A stretch of 64,000 nt of DNA from Echinarachnius parma (GCA_037951105.1 JBAMJV010011244.1:1-64000); one strand, 5' to 3'; positions 43,001 through 52,302 are shown, counted from the first letter of the stretch. Program-made: numbers and translations. Notes: generated by a model from the sequence alone, not told the origin.

Positions 43001-44417
43001 AGTACTGTATCCATCATCTTAAAGGGATAGTTGAGTATTGGTCAAACTTAACTTTAGTAACCAAAACCTGCACCTTTACGGTACAAAATAATAGTTATAA
43101 CTTCATCATGCTCGAAAAGTATGCACAATTACAAACGACTAAGTAAAACACCTGTTATCATTCAAAAAGAGCCGTTGCAACTCAAGAGGGCGCTCTCTAA
43201 ACAAAATTGGTTTTAGCCATTTTTCATACAAAATTGTGCATTTAATGTTTTGTTAAAATAATGATTCAATAGAGATATCATCAGCAACAGTACTATTTAA
43301 AAACCTATTCAGATTTTTTTCCAAAGTAGTCTTTAAGCATTTTTAAAAATGTTTCTAAAAAGTCAAATTATCCCCTGGTGAAGAATTTTTTAATACAAAT
43401 ATAACCGATTTTGTTCAAATAAAATTTATTCTGTCATCAAAATTGTATGTTCTTTCAAATTTGACATTAAGTTTTTCATCATCTCACAAAAAAAAATTTT
43501 TGTGAAGTGCCCCCCTATACCAACACTCAACTATCCCTTTAAAGGGATAGTTGAGTTCTGGTAAGGAGAGTACAGTTTTAGTGAAACTGAATTTTAGTAA
43601 CCAAAACCTGCATCATTACATTACAAACTAATAGTTATAACTAGAAAGGAATACAACATTACAAATGACGTAGTAAAGATCATGTTATCATTCAAAAAGA
43701 GCCGTTAAAACGTAAGAGGGCGCTCTCTAAACACTCATCGGTTTCAACCATTTTGAATAAAAATATTGTGCATGTGATGCTTTGTTGAAATAGTGATTAG
43801 ATAGAGAAATAACCAACAACTATTTAAATACCTATTTTGTAACTTTTTTGAAAAGAGGAAGCATTTTTTTGAATTTTTAACGGCTGGTTCAAAATTCTCT
43901 AATAAACCCGGGGCCCCGGGTTTATTACAAATTGTTATATTTATTGATATTTCAGCCGTTTCTGAACCGATTTTGATATTACGCTCTTTCAAATTTTACA
44001 CTCAGTTTTTCATTACCTCACAAACCAATTAAGTAGTCTAGCGCCCTCTCTACCAAAACTCAACTTTCCCTTTAACCATGCACCACCAATATACTTGACA
44101 TCCTAAAAGTACGATCTTTTGACTTTTGATGAACAAAGATTAAAAACACAGTTATTATGATCTTTCCATATAAGTATAAACCACAAAACCCATTATCATA
44201 TTCGTGACTGTGTTCTCGAAAGTATGATGTTTCAACTTTTGATGAACAGAGATTAAACAAAATACATTTTACTGAATGGTATATAGGGTTTCGTGTGACG
44301 TTTTTTAATCAAACCACAATAATATAACTTCCGGCTAATCCGCTGTCATGGAAATTTGTCATAGGAACAGATGTGAAGTCAGATGAGTGTGCGTTTATCT
44401 GCGTGAATGTGTGGATG

Positions 44418-44456
<39 letters not shown>

Positions 44457-47400
44457 GTGTGTGTGTGTGGTTTGTGTGTATGTGTGTTTGTCTGTAACTG
44501 TGTGTGTTGTGTGCATGTGTACATATGTGCATAATTATGTGGGGGCACAATCTCTGTATTTCATGAGTTTTTACAGAATATTGATATACCCTTATTTCTT
44601 TTCTTTGTTATTATTGTGTCAAATTATGGGGAGGCCCGGAGGGGACAAGTGTCCCTCGTAGCTATACCATTGTCTCCCCCAACCCCAATTGAGAGGGGAG
44701 TCATATTATCTTGCGCAAGTGCGGCAAGGTCGATATAATCGAAACACAATTGTTTGGTATATAAAGTTACTAACTAAATGGACACATCCTGGAATGATTT
44801 AATAATGGTAACAATAGGAAGTTGTCAAGGCTCGGTCTGGTGATTGTCAGGCGAAATGTTTGGATAAACTTGACCGGGTTATTATAAGTGCAGACTATAC
44901 CAGATTGAGTCCAGTCCATTATTCAGCAATTTTAATCAGTCCGATACGAACGGCGAGTAGTGCTTGTAGATACGGGGGTATGGAGGTTCGGTGGTTCCGC
45001 CCTCTCAAATAATTCGATACAAAACTTCACAGTTCAAATGGTACATATTTCATGGTATTTTTTATCAATCAGATAAGCAACATAACATCTTTCTATACAG
45101 GGTGCCCCCCCCCCCCCCACAAAAAAAAAAAAAAAACGGAACAGGGCACTTCCCAAAATATAGCAACATAATTATTATGGTCATCGGATATAGGGTGTCT
45201 TTTCCAATGAAAAGGATACCAAGAACGGTCATTTTGGTGGTGTAGTTTTTGGTTTAGGGCGCTGTGAGTGACACCGTGTCAGGTTTCAATGTTTGTCAAT
45301 TTTGACCAAGTCAGTGCCTGGTATGAATCGCACTTACTGCCCGTCATAGTATCGAACAACTATGCCCATTCTCTCGGCACACAGCTGAATGTACACTAAC
45401 GATGGCGCTCGTATTGCTCGTTGAGCGATGCTATGACGGGCAGTAAGTGCGATTTTTCAGACACTGACTCAGTAAAAATTGACAAAAATGGGAACTGACA
45501 TGGTGTCACTCACACCGTCCTAAAACAAAAACCACACGACCAAAATGTCTGTTCTTGGTATTGTTTTTAATTTGAAAAGACACCCTATGATCTATCCGAT
45601 GGACATAATAATTGTGTTACTGTATTTTGGGAAGTGCCCCGTTCCGTGTTTTGTTTTTTTGTTGTTTTTTTTTTTTGGGGGGGGGGGGGGGGCATCCTGT
45701 ATACTTGAAGCATGGTTATTATTTTGATAATGCGGTAGACAGTATGCATCATCAAGCTTATGTCACGTGTATTTTTGTCTGTCTATATTATGATGATAAG
45801 GTGAATAATACTTGAAGTCATGAAAGTGCACGTTATGAAAATTTCCAAGCGGAAACGAAGTATAGGGGTGTTCCACTTCCTCAAAGTTCAATTGGTTTCC
45901 CTTAAAACCTTTGATGGAAAGAAGTTCTTTGTACCAAATCAGACAAGTCGCAAATATAATGCCATTGTTCTTTCTTCGATATGAAACAGTAACATTGTCC
46001 AAATCCTAAAAAATCAAATTGGAAGCATGGGACAGGTTTTTTTTTTCGAATTTCCCGTTTGTTAAAAAGATATTTACGATTGAAGTTTGCAAATGTTAAA
46101 CTATCCACTGGATAGTCGTAACCGTGTGCAAATTCAGTGCAATGAGTTAGTGAATATCACTTTGCATTTTTGCTCATTACTCGGCCATATAACGTCAACA
46201 AAGCTACTAGATCCCTTTAGTTTAACATTCACTTTATACTAGTGTGGAAGTGGAACAAACTAAATATAGCAAAAATAGTAATATATAATTTTGAAAACAT
46301 TCTAAAAAATACCCAAGTTTGTTTCTGCCTTCATCGTTTGCATGAAAGTGGTCGTTGGAACCGTCTTTCGGCAACAGTATATGAAATATTTATTTCCTGT
46401 GAAACAAAATACAAATTAATGTTATTGTGAAAACATAACGATACATAATGATACTGGAAATTGTCTCCTTTATCTTTTGAAGGAAATAGGTTGTTGCCGG
46501 AATCACATCAGACACGTCACAAGTACATGTACAATGCAATCGTTCTCTCTTTCTGCAACAGTATATTTAACTTTTATTCCAGACATGTGTGGAACTAAAT
46601 TAATAAAATAACATGTGTAAATGAATAGTTTTATTGTAAATAATTTTTTTTGTATTAACACCCAAATGTGTTTCCTTCATCTCTGCAGAGGAAAATAACA
46701 GACATACAAGGATATTAGGTCATCATTTCTATATGTATATGCTTCTCTTCGTGTTACTTTTGTATCATAATATTACCTCGTGTTTTTCTCTGCAACGGTC
46801 ATGAACACCCCAAGGCGCGGTTCTCGGTCAGCCAAGTGATGTTTGGGGGGGGGGGGGGGGGGGGGGTCTGTTGGACCCATATGTTATAATGTTATGTTGG
46901 TCTATCTTGCTGATAAGAGGTTTCATATTTGGATGCCCTTATTCATAATCTTTGCTTGTTATGTTTTTCATTTTCTTTGCAGCGGTTCCGAACACACCTC
47001 TTCTAAAGCGGTTATTGGTGCGACAGGTTGTGATGACGGGAGGGTTTATCGGTTTGTGCTATGTTGGTCGTATGCTGATTGGTGAACATATCATGATATA
47101 TGGTTACCTTAGTTCATCATTTCTATGTATGCTTATCATCATGTTACTTATATTTGTATCATAATATTGTTTCTTGTTTTTCTTTGCAGCGGTTCTGAAC
47201 ACACCTCTTCTGAAGCGGTTCTCTGTGTGACAAGTTGTGATTGGGGGCGGGTTCATAGGATCTGCTGAACCCATAATATGTTCTGTGTTATGTGTTGGTT
47301 GCTGATAAGAGGTTTCATATTTGGATGCCCTTATTCATAATCTTTCCTTGTTTCTCTTAATTAATGTTATTACAAAATTGTCATATGTTTTTCATTTTCT

Positions 47401-50400
47401 TTGCAGCGGTTCTGAACACACCTCTTCTAAAGCGGTTCTCGGTCCGCCAAGTGATGATTTTGTTTGTTTGTTTGTTTGTTTTTGTTTTTTGGGGGGTCGT
47501 AAGATCTGTTGGACCCATATATATGTTCTATGTTATATGTTATTTGGTCTATCTAGCTGATAAGAGGTTTGTCGTATGTTTTTCATTTTCTTTGCAGCGG
47601 TTCTAAACACACCTCTTCTGAAGCGGTTCTCGGTGCGACAGGTTGTGATGACAGGAGGGTTTATCGGTTCAGTGGGCCTCATCTGTTCGGCCTTTGCAGA
47701 ATCCAAGTCTCTGTTTGCGGCATCGCTATTTGTGTTTGGTAAGAAATTTGTTAAAAGACTAGAATATATAGGCATATTCAAAATTGAAAGCGAATTAATG
47801 GCTTTCCGCTATACAAGCTGTCAAAGTTTTACATACTGTATATATCTCTTCATTTTTGCATGAACACAATTGAATTAATAGAGTATTATGATAAATGTCT
47901 TTTTTAAATTAAATTATATTTACTTTCTAAGTTTACCCCATGCTTCTAGACAAGGATCTCGATCTAACGATGTCTAAAAACCATTATATTATAATCCGAG
48001 AATATATACGTGCAGTTTCTAATGGTACACGTATCTGTGTTTTCATTACGAACTGAGCATATCTTGTTTTTAATTACTTCAAAGTAAATGTATCTTTATA
48101 TTTATCATTAAAATCAGGAATCGGGTTCAGTATTGTAGCTCTCTTCTAGCAAACTATAGTGTTAACGTCTCCTTGATAAGTTCTCAGATCTTTTTGTTTA
48201 AACCGATATGTACATGTACCCACCGGCGCCGATTACATCCGAAAACACAATGCATTGGGGGGGGGGGGGGGGGGGGGGGGGCGAGCATTGTTTGTGAACA
48301 ATGCTGCTCTGCCCCCCCAATGCATTGTGTTTTCGGATGGAATCGGCGCGCCCGCATGTACCAATGTTATGATTAAGATGATACTAGTGATTGGTGATTA
48401 TGATAATGAAATTTATATTCACTGTGGTCAATAGCCTTTGTTCCTCCCTCCACACTGTGAATTTACTTGTTGCATTACCTCTTTTGTTATATTTTATGTG
48501 TTCTTACTTGTTGTATTGCTGTTATGCATTGTTTAACTATGTATACTTTCTATTTTATATGTTTTCATTCCAGTTGTGGAAAAAAAATGAATATGAATTT
48601 GAATTGTCTTGAACAGGAATTGGGTTCAGCACTGTCGTTCTTCCAGCCAATTCCAGCCCGGTCGACTACTTCCCGGACCTCTTTGAAATCGCCTCCAGCA
48701 TCAACCTTACGGGCGGAGGCATCGGTCTCATGCTCCTCCCACTTCTATTTGAGGTATTTGTGACGTCGTATGGCTGGAGGGGTGCCCTTATGCTCCTAGG
48801 AGCGATCAACCTGAATACACTTGTCAGCGGGGTTCTCCTAGAGCCAATCCCGAGAACTGTTGAGGGAGGTGATGTTGACCTGGAGGACGAGGAGGATGCA
48901 GAGGCGGGCTGCATGATGCTGAAGGAGCACAGCGGCACGAGAGACCACTTCCACCTGACGACGAGTACGGGAGAGCATAGTTTACCGACAGCATCTTCAG
49001 GAGCCGCCCTGTTGTCTTCCGCGGAGGATTATGACGAGGATGAGAAGGACATATGCGAAGAGGATGCGCAGAGAGGAGATGTGCGCTGTGACCTTGACAT
49101 CATTGTTGAGTCAGATTCGGAAGACCACTTGACCTTCGAGACGCATCATGTGGCAAATGGTGGGATCGTGCGCTCGGCCAACACCAACACGAACTGCAAG
49201 GCCGATTCGGCAAACCACATTGAGGATACCGACGAGAAGCTGTCCAGTCGGTATGGGAATCATGTCTCCGACATACAGTCGGCTAGCAACGGTAACGATC
49301 ACCATAGCAACGGACACCATGACATGATCGCATCGTATGACATAGCGTCCAATACGTGCACCGTTAAAGAGAGGATGGCTGAAGAGGACAGGGAGAGCGA
49401 AGACTACAGCGATCGTAATTGTTTTGTCCGGGGCTTCCACTCGGTCGCCAAACTCTTCGACCTCTACCTCTTCATCGACTACCCCGTCTTCTTCGGTATC
49501 TGCCTAGCAACCATCCTCTTTGGCGTATCCTACGACGGCTGGGTTCTCTTCGTCATCCCGAATGCCGAGGCGAAAGGGTTCGGCTCGCAGATGGCCGTCT
49601 ACATTGCGACCGCGGGCGGCGTCGGCAACATCTTCGGTCGCTTCTGCATCGGGTTCTTCACGGCGAAGAAGTGCCTCCGCAACGAGGTCACCTACCTTCT
49701 CCTCAACCTGATGTCGGCCGTCGCCTTCTTCGTCAATTTCGGGGCGACTGGCTTCTGGTTCCTCTCGGTGCTTTCGTTTGTCAACGGGTTTTCGCTCGGC
49801 GCCAAGACGTCGCTGCAGTTCATCATCGTCAATGGGACGGTGGCGACGGAGCGTTACAAGGCGGCGGTGTCTATGCTGCTTGTGTCACTTGGGATCGGGT
49901 TTCCAATCAGCGGAGCTCTTTTAGGTAAGTTGCTTATTTAATTTACCATGTTAGACTTGGGTTTCCGATCAGTGGGCCTCTTTTAGGTAAGATTCAAATT
50001 ACTTTGCAAACAGATTTTAAAGGGATTTTAAGATATAGAAAGGACCTCTTGAATTGTTTATTCCATGTCTGATTTCTGTTTGGAGCCTCGCAAGATGGTT
50101 CTGTTGTTTTTTATGTCACTTGGACTTGGGTTTCCAATTAGCGGAGCTCTTTTAGGTATTAAAGCTGGCTATACTAAGTAACTAGCGACCAATTGTAAAT
50201 TTATTTCAAGATAGGAAAAGACCTCTAAAATAATGATTCATTGATTGATTTCTTTTTGGCCATTACAAGACATGCAGTTTCAGTGCTTCTTGTTTCACTT
50301 AACTGGGGTTCTTGATCAGCAAACAATTTTAAGATAAGTTGCTTTTACTTCTTGAGGGGTCATCGCCTGACTTCACTTTATTTCAACTTATTTAAAACCT

Positions 50401-50807
50401 TTGTCTTTGAATTGCTTCATAAGATACGTATATGTTGGCTACTTCTTATTATTAAAAGAATAATGGACTCAAATCAATGTGTAGCAGCACTCAGTGGCCT
50501 CAAGAAGTTGACGAAATACAATAAGGAACATAAGGGTAACCAATTTGACGAAATTAAGAAATGTAAAGAGTGATCTTTATTCCATCTATCCCATAATTAT
50601 ACCCATCTCTCCATTTCTTTTTTCATCCCAATTTTCCCTGCAGGTGGCATATACGACAAGACCAGCTCGTACAACATCTCCTTCTGCGTGATAGGCTTCA
50701 TCGACGTCATCTGTGGCTTTCTCATCTCCGCGCCGCTAATCACTGCGTGCTGTCGAAGGTGGTCGCAGAGAAACCATGTAGAAATTCCAACCGATGACAT
50801 CTTATAA
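39799..50807 (+). CDS. SLC16/MCT-like major-facilitator transporter (four coding exons, 604 aa)
   Basis: Exons 39799-40000, 47598-47738, 48617-49924 and 50644-50807 join with GT/AG introns, all phase 1, into 604 residues. Likely a plasma-membrane carrier of the monocarboxylate-transporter family, whose members move lactate-like acids, aromatic amino acids, thyroid hormone, creatine or carnitine; the substrate cannot be told. Visible: TM1 with VRSFGV (~32-37), R33 standing where rat MCT1 has K38; TM2-3 joint RQVVMTGGFIG (~81-91); YGWRGALMLLGA (~166-177); an acidic loop ~196-395; TM8 NIFGRFCIG with R456 at the family Arg, but N452 where MCT1 has the partner Asp; C-terminal GGIYDKTSSYNISFCVIG (~551-569). 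The family DGGWGW motif at TM1 is absent, so this is a divergent, orphan-type MCT. At 604 residues it is longer than typical (~450-530), because of the loop. Confidence 0.88.
41093..41200. mobile_element. 108-bp internally deleted TTAA MITE
   Basis: TTAAAGGTAACGTTGAGTAT at the left and ATACCGGTACTCAACGTTACCTTTAA-like sequence at the right form ~20-bp inverted ends with TTAA at both edges. The short interior (TTTAGTAACCAAAACCTGCA) is from family 1, so it is a deletion derivative. Confidence 0.7.
42345..42475 (+). mobile_element. Probable LINE 3' tail
   Basis: A T-rich, non-coding run ending TTTTTTTTTTGTATATGAAT and ATGAATTTGAATTTGAATC, the GAATTT-type tail common at the 3' ends of CR1-like LINEs. 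A similar tail ends at 48612. No coding part remains. Confidence 0.4.
42535..42759. mobile_element. Harbinger-like MITE, third copy
   Basis: Same family as 15024-15246, with ends TCCCGACACAGACAGAGCCG and CTCTGTCTGCGCCGGGCA. Left flank TAA, right flank TTA. Interior TCAGTCGGAGCCGATCCAAC conserved. Overlapping open frames on both strands are shadows of its inverted repeats. Confidence 0.8.
43019..43542 (+). mobile_element. TTAA MITE, family 1 relative, first of an abutting pair
   Basis: From TTAAAGGGATAGTTGAGTAT to CAACTATCCCTTTAA; interior CATCATGCTCGAAAAGTATG, ACTCAAGAGGGCGCTCTCTA and AGCCATTTTTCATACAAAAT as in family 1. It shares its right TTAA (43539-43542) with the next element. Confidence 0.75.
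43539..44075 (+). mobile_element. TTAA MITE, family 1 relative, second of the pair
   Basis: From TTAAAGGGATAGTTGAGTTC to AACTTTCCCTTTAA, same orientation as the preceding copy and diverged from it. Either one inserted into the terminal TTAA of the other, or an ancestral pair was formed by unequal exchange. Confidence 0.75.
44424..44520. repeat. (GT)n microsatellite
   Basis: Interrupted GT repeats with GC and TT variants. The overlapping His/Thr- and Cys/Val-rich open frames are translations of the repeat. Confidence 0.9.
45096..45703. mobile_element. 608-bp foldback MITE with C-run and G-run ends
   Basis: Left end TACAGGGTGCCCCCC and right end GGGGGGGCATCCTGTATA are inverse. The complementarity continues inward: ACGGAACAGGGCACTTCCCA with GGGAAGTGCCCCGTTCCGTG, AAGGATACCAAGAAC with GTTCTTGGTATTG, CTTACTGCCCGTCATAG with CTATGACGGGCAGTAAG. 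TA flanks suggest a mariner-type target; ends resemble the element at 1578. Confidence 0.8.
45985..46220 (+). mobile_element. Partial MITE, family 2
   Basis: CAGTAACATTGTCCAAATCC at the left and CAAAGCTACTAGATCCCTTTAG at the right, with shortened family interior (ATGGGACAGGTTTT, TTACGATTGAAG, GTGAATATCACTTTGCAT). Confidence 0.65.
46796..47560 (+). repeat. Four tandem echoes of transporter exon 2 before the real exon
   Basis: Acceptor plus exon start (CTTTGCAG-CGGTTCTGAACACACC) recur at 46796 (worn), 46983, 47190 and 47407 ahead of the real exon at 47598: spacings 187, 207, 217 and 191 bp. Each unit also repeats the intron block CTGATAAGAGGTTTCATATT or part of it. The 47190 unit has a TGA at codon 14; the 47407 unit loses exon homology after QVM and runs into TTTG repeats; the 46796 unit runs into a G tract. 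The 46983 unit is open through VRQVVMTGGFIG and has a weak GTGAAC donor at 47082 that would give a 99-nt, phase-keeping exon. Confidence 0.85.
47598..47738 (+). CDS. Transporter coding exon 2
   Basis: 141 nt, phase 1 to phase 1, acceptor TTTCTTTGCAG and donor GTAAGA. Encodes the end of TM2 and TM3 (residues ~68-114): LKRFSVRQVVMTGGFIGSVG then LICSAFAESKSLFAASLFVF. Of five tandem versions this is the only one that spans the full length of the expected segment with a strong donor. Confidence 0.85.
48110..48165 (+). repeat. Echo of the start of transporter exon 3
   Basis: ATCAG-GAATCGGGTTCAGTATTG then TAGCTCTCTTCTAGCAAACTA corresponds to ACAG-GAATTGGGTTCAGCACTG and TCGTTCTTCCAGCCAATTC of the real exon at 48617. 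About 45 bp of acceptor and exon edge are recognisable before homology fades. No usable frame follows. Confidence 0.65.
48212..48361. mobile_element. Small palindromic element with G-run
   Basis: GCATGTAC-type ends, GGCGCCGATTACATCCGAAA and ACACAATGCATTGGGGGG on the left are answered by CCCCCCAATGCATTGTGT and TTTCGGATGGAATCGGCG on the right, around a GCATTGTTTGTGAACAATGC centre. A ~150-bp hairpin-forming element inside the intron. Confidence 0.75.
48400..48612 (+). mobile_element. Probable LINE 3' tail next to a splice acceptor
   Basis: T-rich non-coding sequence ending AAAAAATGAATATGAATTTG about ten bases before the acceptor CTTGAACAG of exon 3. It resembles the tail at 42345-42475. If it is an insertion, it has replaced the pyrimidine tract and probably the branch point of this intron. 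Confidence 0.35.
48617..49924 (+). CDS. Transporter coding exon 3 (main exon)
   Basis: 1,308 nt, residues ~115-551. Encodes TM4-TM6 (GIGFSTVVLPANSS, YFPDLFEIASSINLTGGGIG, YGWRGALMLLGAI), the long acidic cytoplasmic loop (stretches such as DLEDEEDAEAG and DYDEDEKDICEEDAQ, then His/Asn-rich HHSNGHHD) and TM7-TM11. The YF-x-R/K-R-x-LA-x-G motif at TM5 is only partly kept (YF and ..A...N..GGGIG). The exon is markedly GC-richer than its flanks, especially after 49400. Donor GTAAGT at 49925. Confidence 0.9.
49955..50345 (+). repeat. Three echoes of the end of exon 3 with its donor site
   Basis: The real edge GGGTTTCCAATCAGCGGAGC-TCTTTTAG-GTAAGT (49897) recurs as GGGTTTCCGATCAGTGGGCC-TCTTTTAG-GTAAGA (49959), GGGTTTCCAATTAGCGGAGC-TCTTTTAG-GTATTA (50128) and a worn GGGGTTCTTGATCAGC (50304). 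The 50128 copy includes TTATGTCACTTGGACTTGGG, matching upstream exon sequence. The 49959 copy keeps an intact donor. Confidence 0.8.
50644..50807 (+). CDS. Transporter last coding exon
   Basis: Acceptor TTTTCCCTGCAG, 53 complete codons and TAA (50805-50807). Encodes TM12 (IGFIDVICGFLISAPLI) and a short basic C-terminal tail CCRRWSQRNHVEIPTDDIL. The 3' UTR continues into the echo array; the first plausible AATAAA is at 52372. Confidence 0.85.
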
Positions 50808-50889
50808 TGAAGGCCTGTAAATGTGTCGTTTGATATATGAACTCTCCAAATTTACTTGGTGATTAGTATATCTGTGTTAATATTCATAG

Positions 50890-51745
50890 ACATCATCCAA
50901 GTTTCTTATCTAACCGCCGCTAATCATTGCGTTTTGTCGAAGGTGATCAGGTAGGGGCCACGTAGATTCTGAAGTTCCAACTGATGACATCTTATAATGA
51001 AGGCCTGTAAACGTGTCGTTTGATATATGAACTCTCCACATTTACTTGGTGAGTATACTATGATCTGTGTTAATATTCATAGACATCATCCAAGTTTCTT
51101 ATCTAACCGCCGCTAATCATTGCGTTTTGTCGAAGGTGATCAGGTAGGGGCCACGCAGATTCTGAAGCTTCAACTGATGACATCTTATAATGAAGGCCTG
51201 TAAACATGTCGTTTGATATATGAACTCTCCAAATATACTTGGTGAAGTATACTATGATCTGTGTTAATATTCATAGACATCATCCAAGTTTGTTATCTCA
51301 CCACCGCTAATCACTGCATGCTATTGAAGATGGTTGCAGAGTAGTCACGTAGAAATTCCAACCGATGACATCTTATTCAAAGGCCTGTAAACGTGTCGTT
51401 TGATATATGAACTCTCCAAATTTACTTGGTGAAGTGAAGTATATCTGTTTTAATATTTATAGGTATCCAAGTTTCTAATCTCACCGCCGCTAATCATTGT
51501 GTGTTGTAGAAAGTGATCATGTAGGGGCCACGTAGAAGTTCCAACTGATGACATCTTATAATGAAAGTTTTGTAAACATACCGTTTGATTTATGTATATT
51601 AACTCTTTTGATTATTTCATTGGTATGTTTCTTTGTGAAGTACATTTGTGTGAATATTCATGACATCCTCTCGGTCTTTTCATCTCTGCACCTCTAATCA
51701 CAGCTTGTTGTCGAAGTTGGTCGCAAAGGGCCACGGTTGAACGCA
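50890..51745 (+). repeat. Five tandem echoes of the last exon and 3' UTR
   Basis: The real segment CCGCTAATCACTGCGTGCTG-TCGAAGGTGG (50732) recurs at about 50916, 51109, 51302, 51486 and 51688, spacings 183-202 bp. The first three also repeat TGATGACATCTTATAATGAA (stop-codon context) and GTCGTTTGATATATGAACTC; the fourth keeps part of these; the last keeps only the CCTCTAATCACAGCTTGTTG edge and GGTCGCAAAGGGCCACG. Units carry changes that break the frame. If the gene uses a distal poly(A) site the array is transcribed as 3' UTR. Confidence 0.85.
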
Positions 51746-51955
51746 ATTCAAATAATGTTTGAATGCTGATTACTGCTTCTCGGTTTAGATGCATTTATTT
51801 TTTTTAATGGAGAGAGATTGTTGAACACAATTCAAATAATATTTGAATTAGTGGGTGATGTTATATAATTCAAATAATATTTGAATACTGCATCTTTTCT
51901 AAAGTGTTAAAAAATGGACAGAGATTGTTGAAGACCTTTCAGATAATGGACTCTG

Positions 51956-52302
51956 TTAAAGGGATCTAGTAACTTTGTTGACATGTGCAAAAAGTGATGA
52001 ATGGTTGATACTATGTCCACTGGGAGTTGTGTGAAAATGTCAAGTTAAATGGATGTTATATGGCCGAGTAATGAGCAAAAATGCAAGTGATATTCACTAA
52101 CTCATTGCACTCACTTTGTACACGGTTTTCGCGGTCCAGTGGATAATTTAACAACACTTCAATCATAAATATCTTTTTAACGAAAGGGAAATTTGAAAAA
52201 CCAAAATCTGTCCCATGCTTTTTTTATTAATAAGGTATGAGGGAACCGCTAGAATTCCAATTGGATTTTGAGGATTTGGACAATGTTACTTAGTCCCTTT
52301 AA
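51956..52302 (-). mobile_element. TTAA MITE, family 2, reverse orientation
   Basis: From TTAAAGGGATCTAGTAACTT to AATGTTACTTAGTCCCTTTAA, with TTAA at both edges (51956-51959, 52299-52302). The interior is the inverse of 9747-10133. 347 bp, no ORF. Confidence 0.8.

Larger units (their letters stand above)
40001..47597 (+). other. Large intron (7.6 kb) packed with repeats
   Basis: Holds a pure C run near 40342, TGTCTATAG-type repeat pieces (40740-40870), a 108-bp TTAA mini-element (41093-41200), a LINE-like tail (42345-42475), a Harbinger-like MITE (42535-42759), two abutting TTAA MITEs (43019-44075), a GT microsatellite (44424-44520), a 608-bp foldback element (45096-45703), a partial family-2 MITE (45985-46220) and the second-exon echoes (46796-47560). 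The stretches 40001-41090 and 41201-42340 otherwise hold no recognisable feature. Confidence 0.7.

Noticed and set aside
44309-44661. His/Thr-rich and Cys/Val-rich open frames
   Set aside because: Translations of the GT microsatellite.
49111-49928. Opposite-strand and alternate-frame open frames over transporter exon 3
   Set aside because: Shadow frames of the GC-rich real exon; the +1 phase frame alone matches the MCT family.
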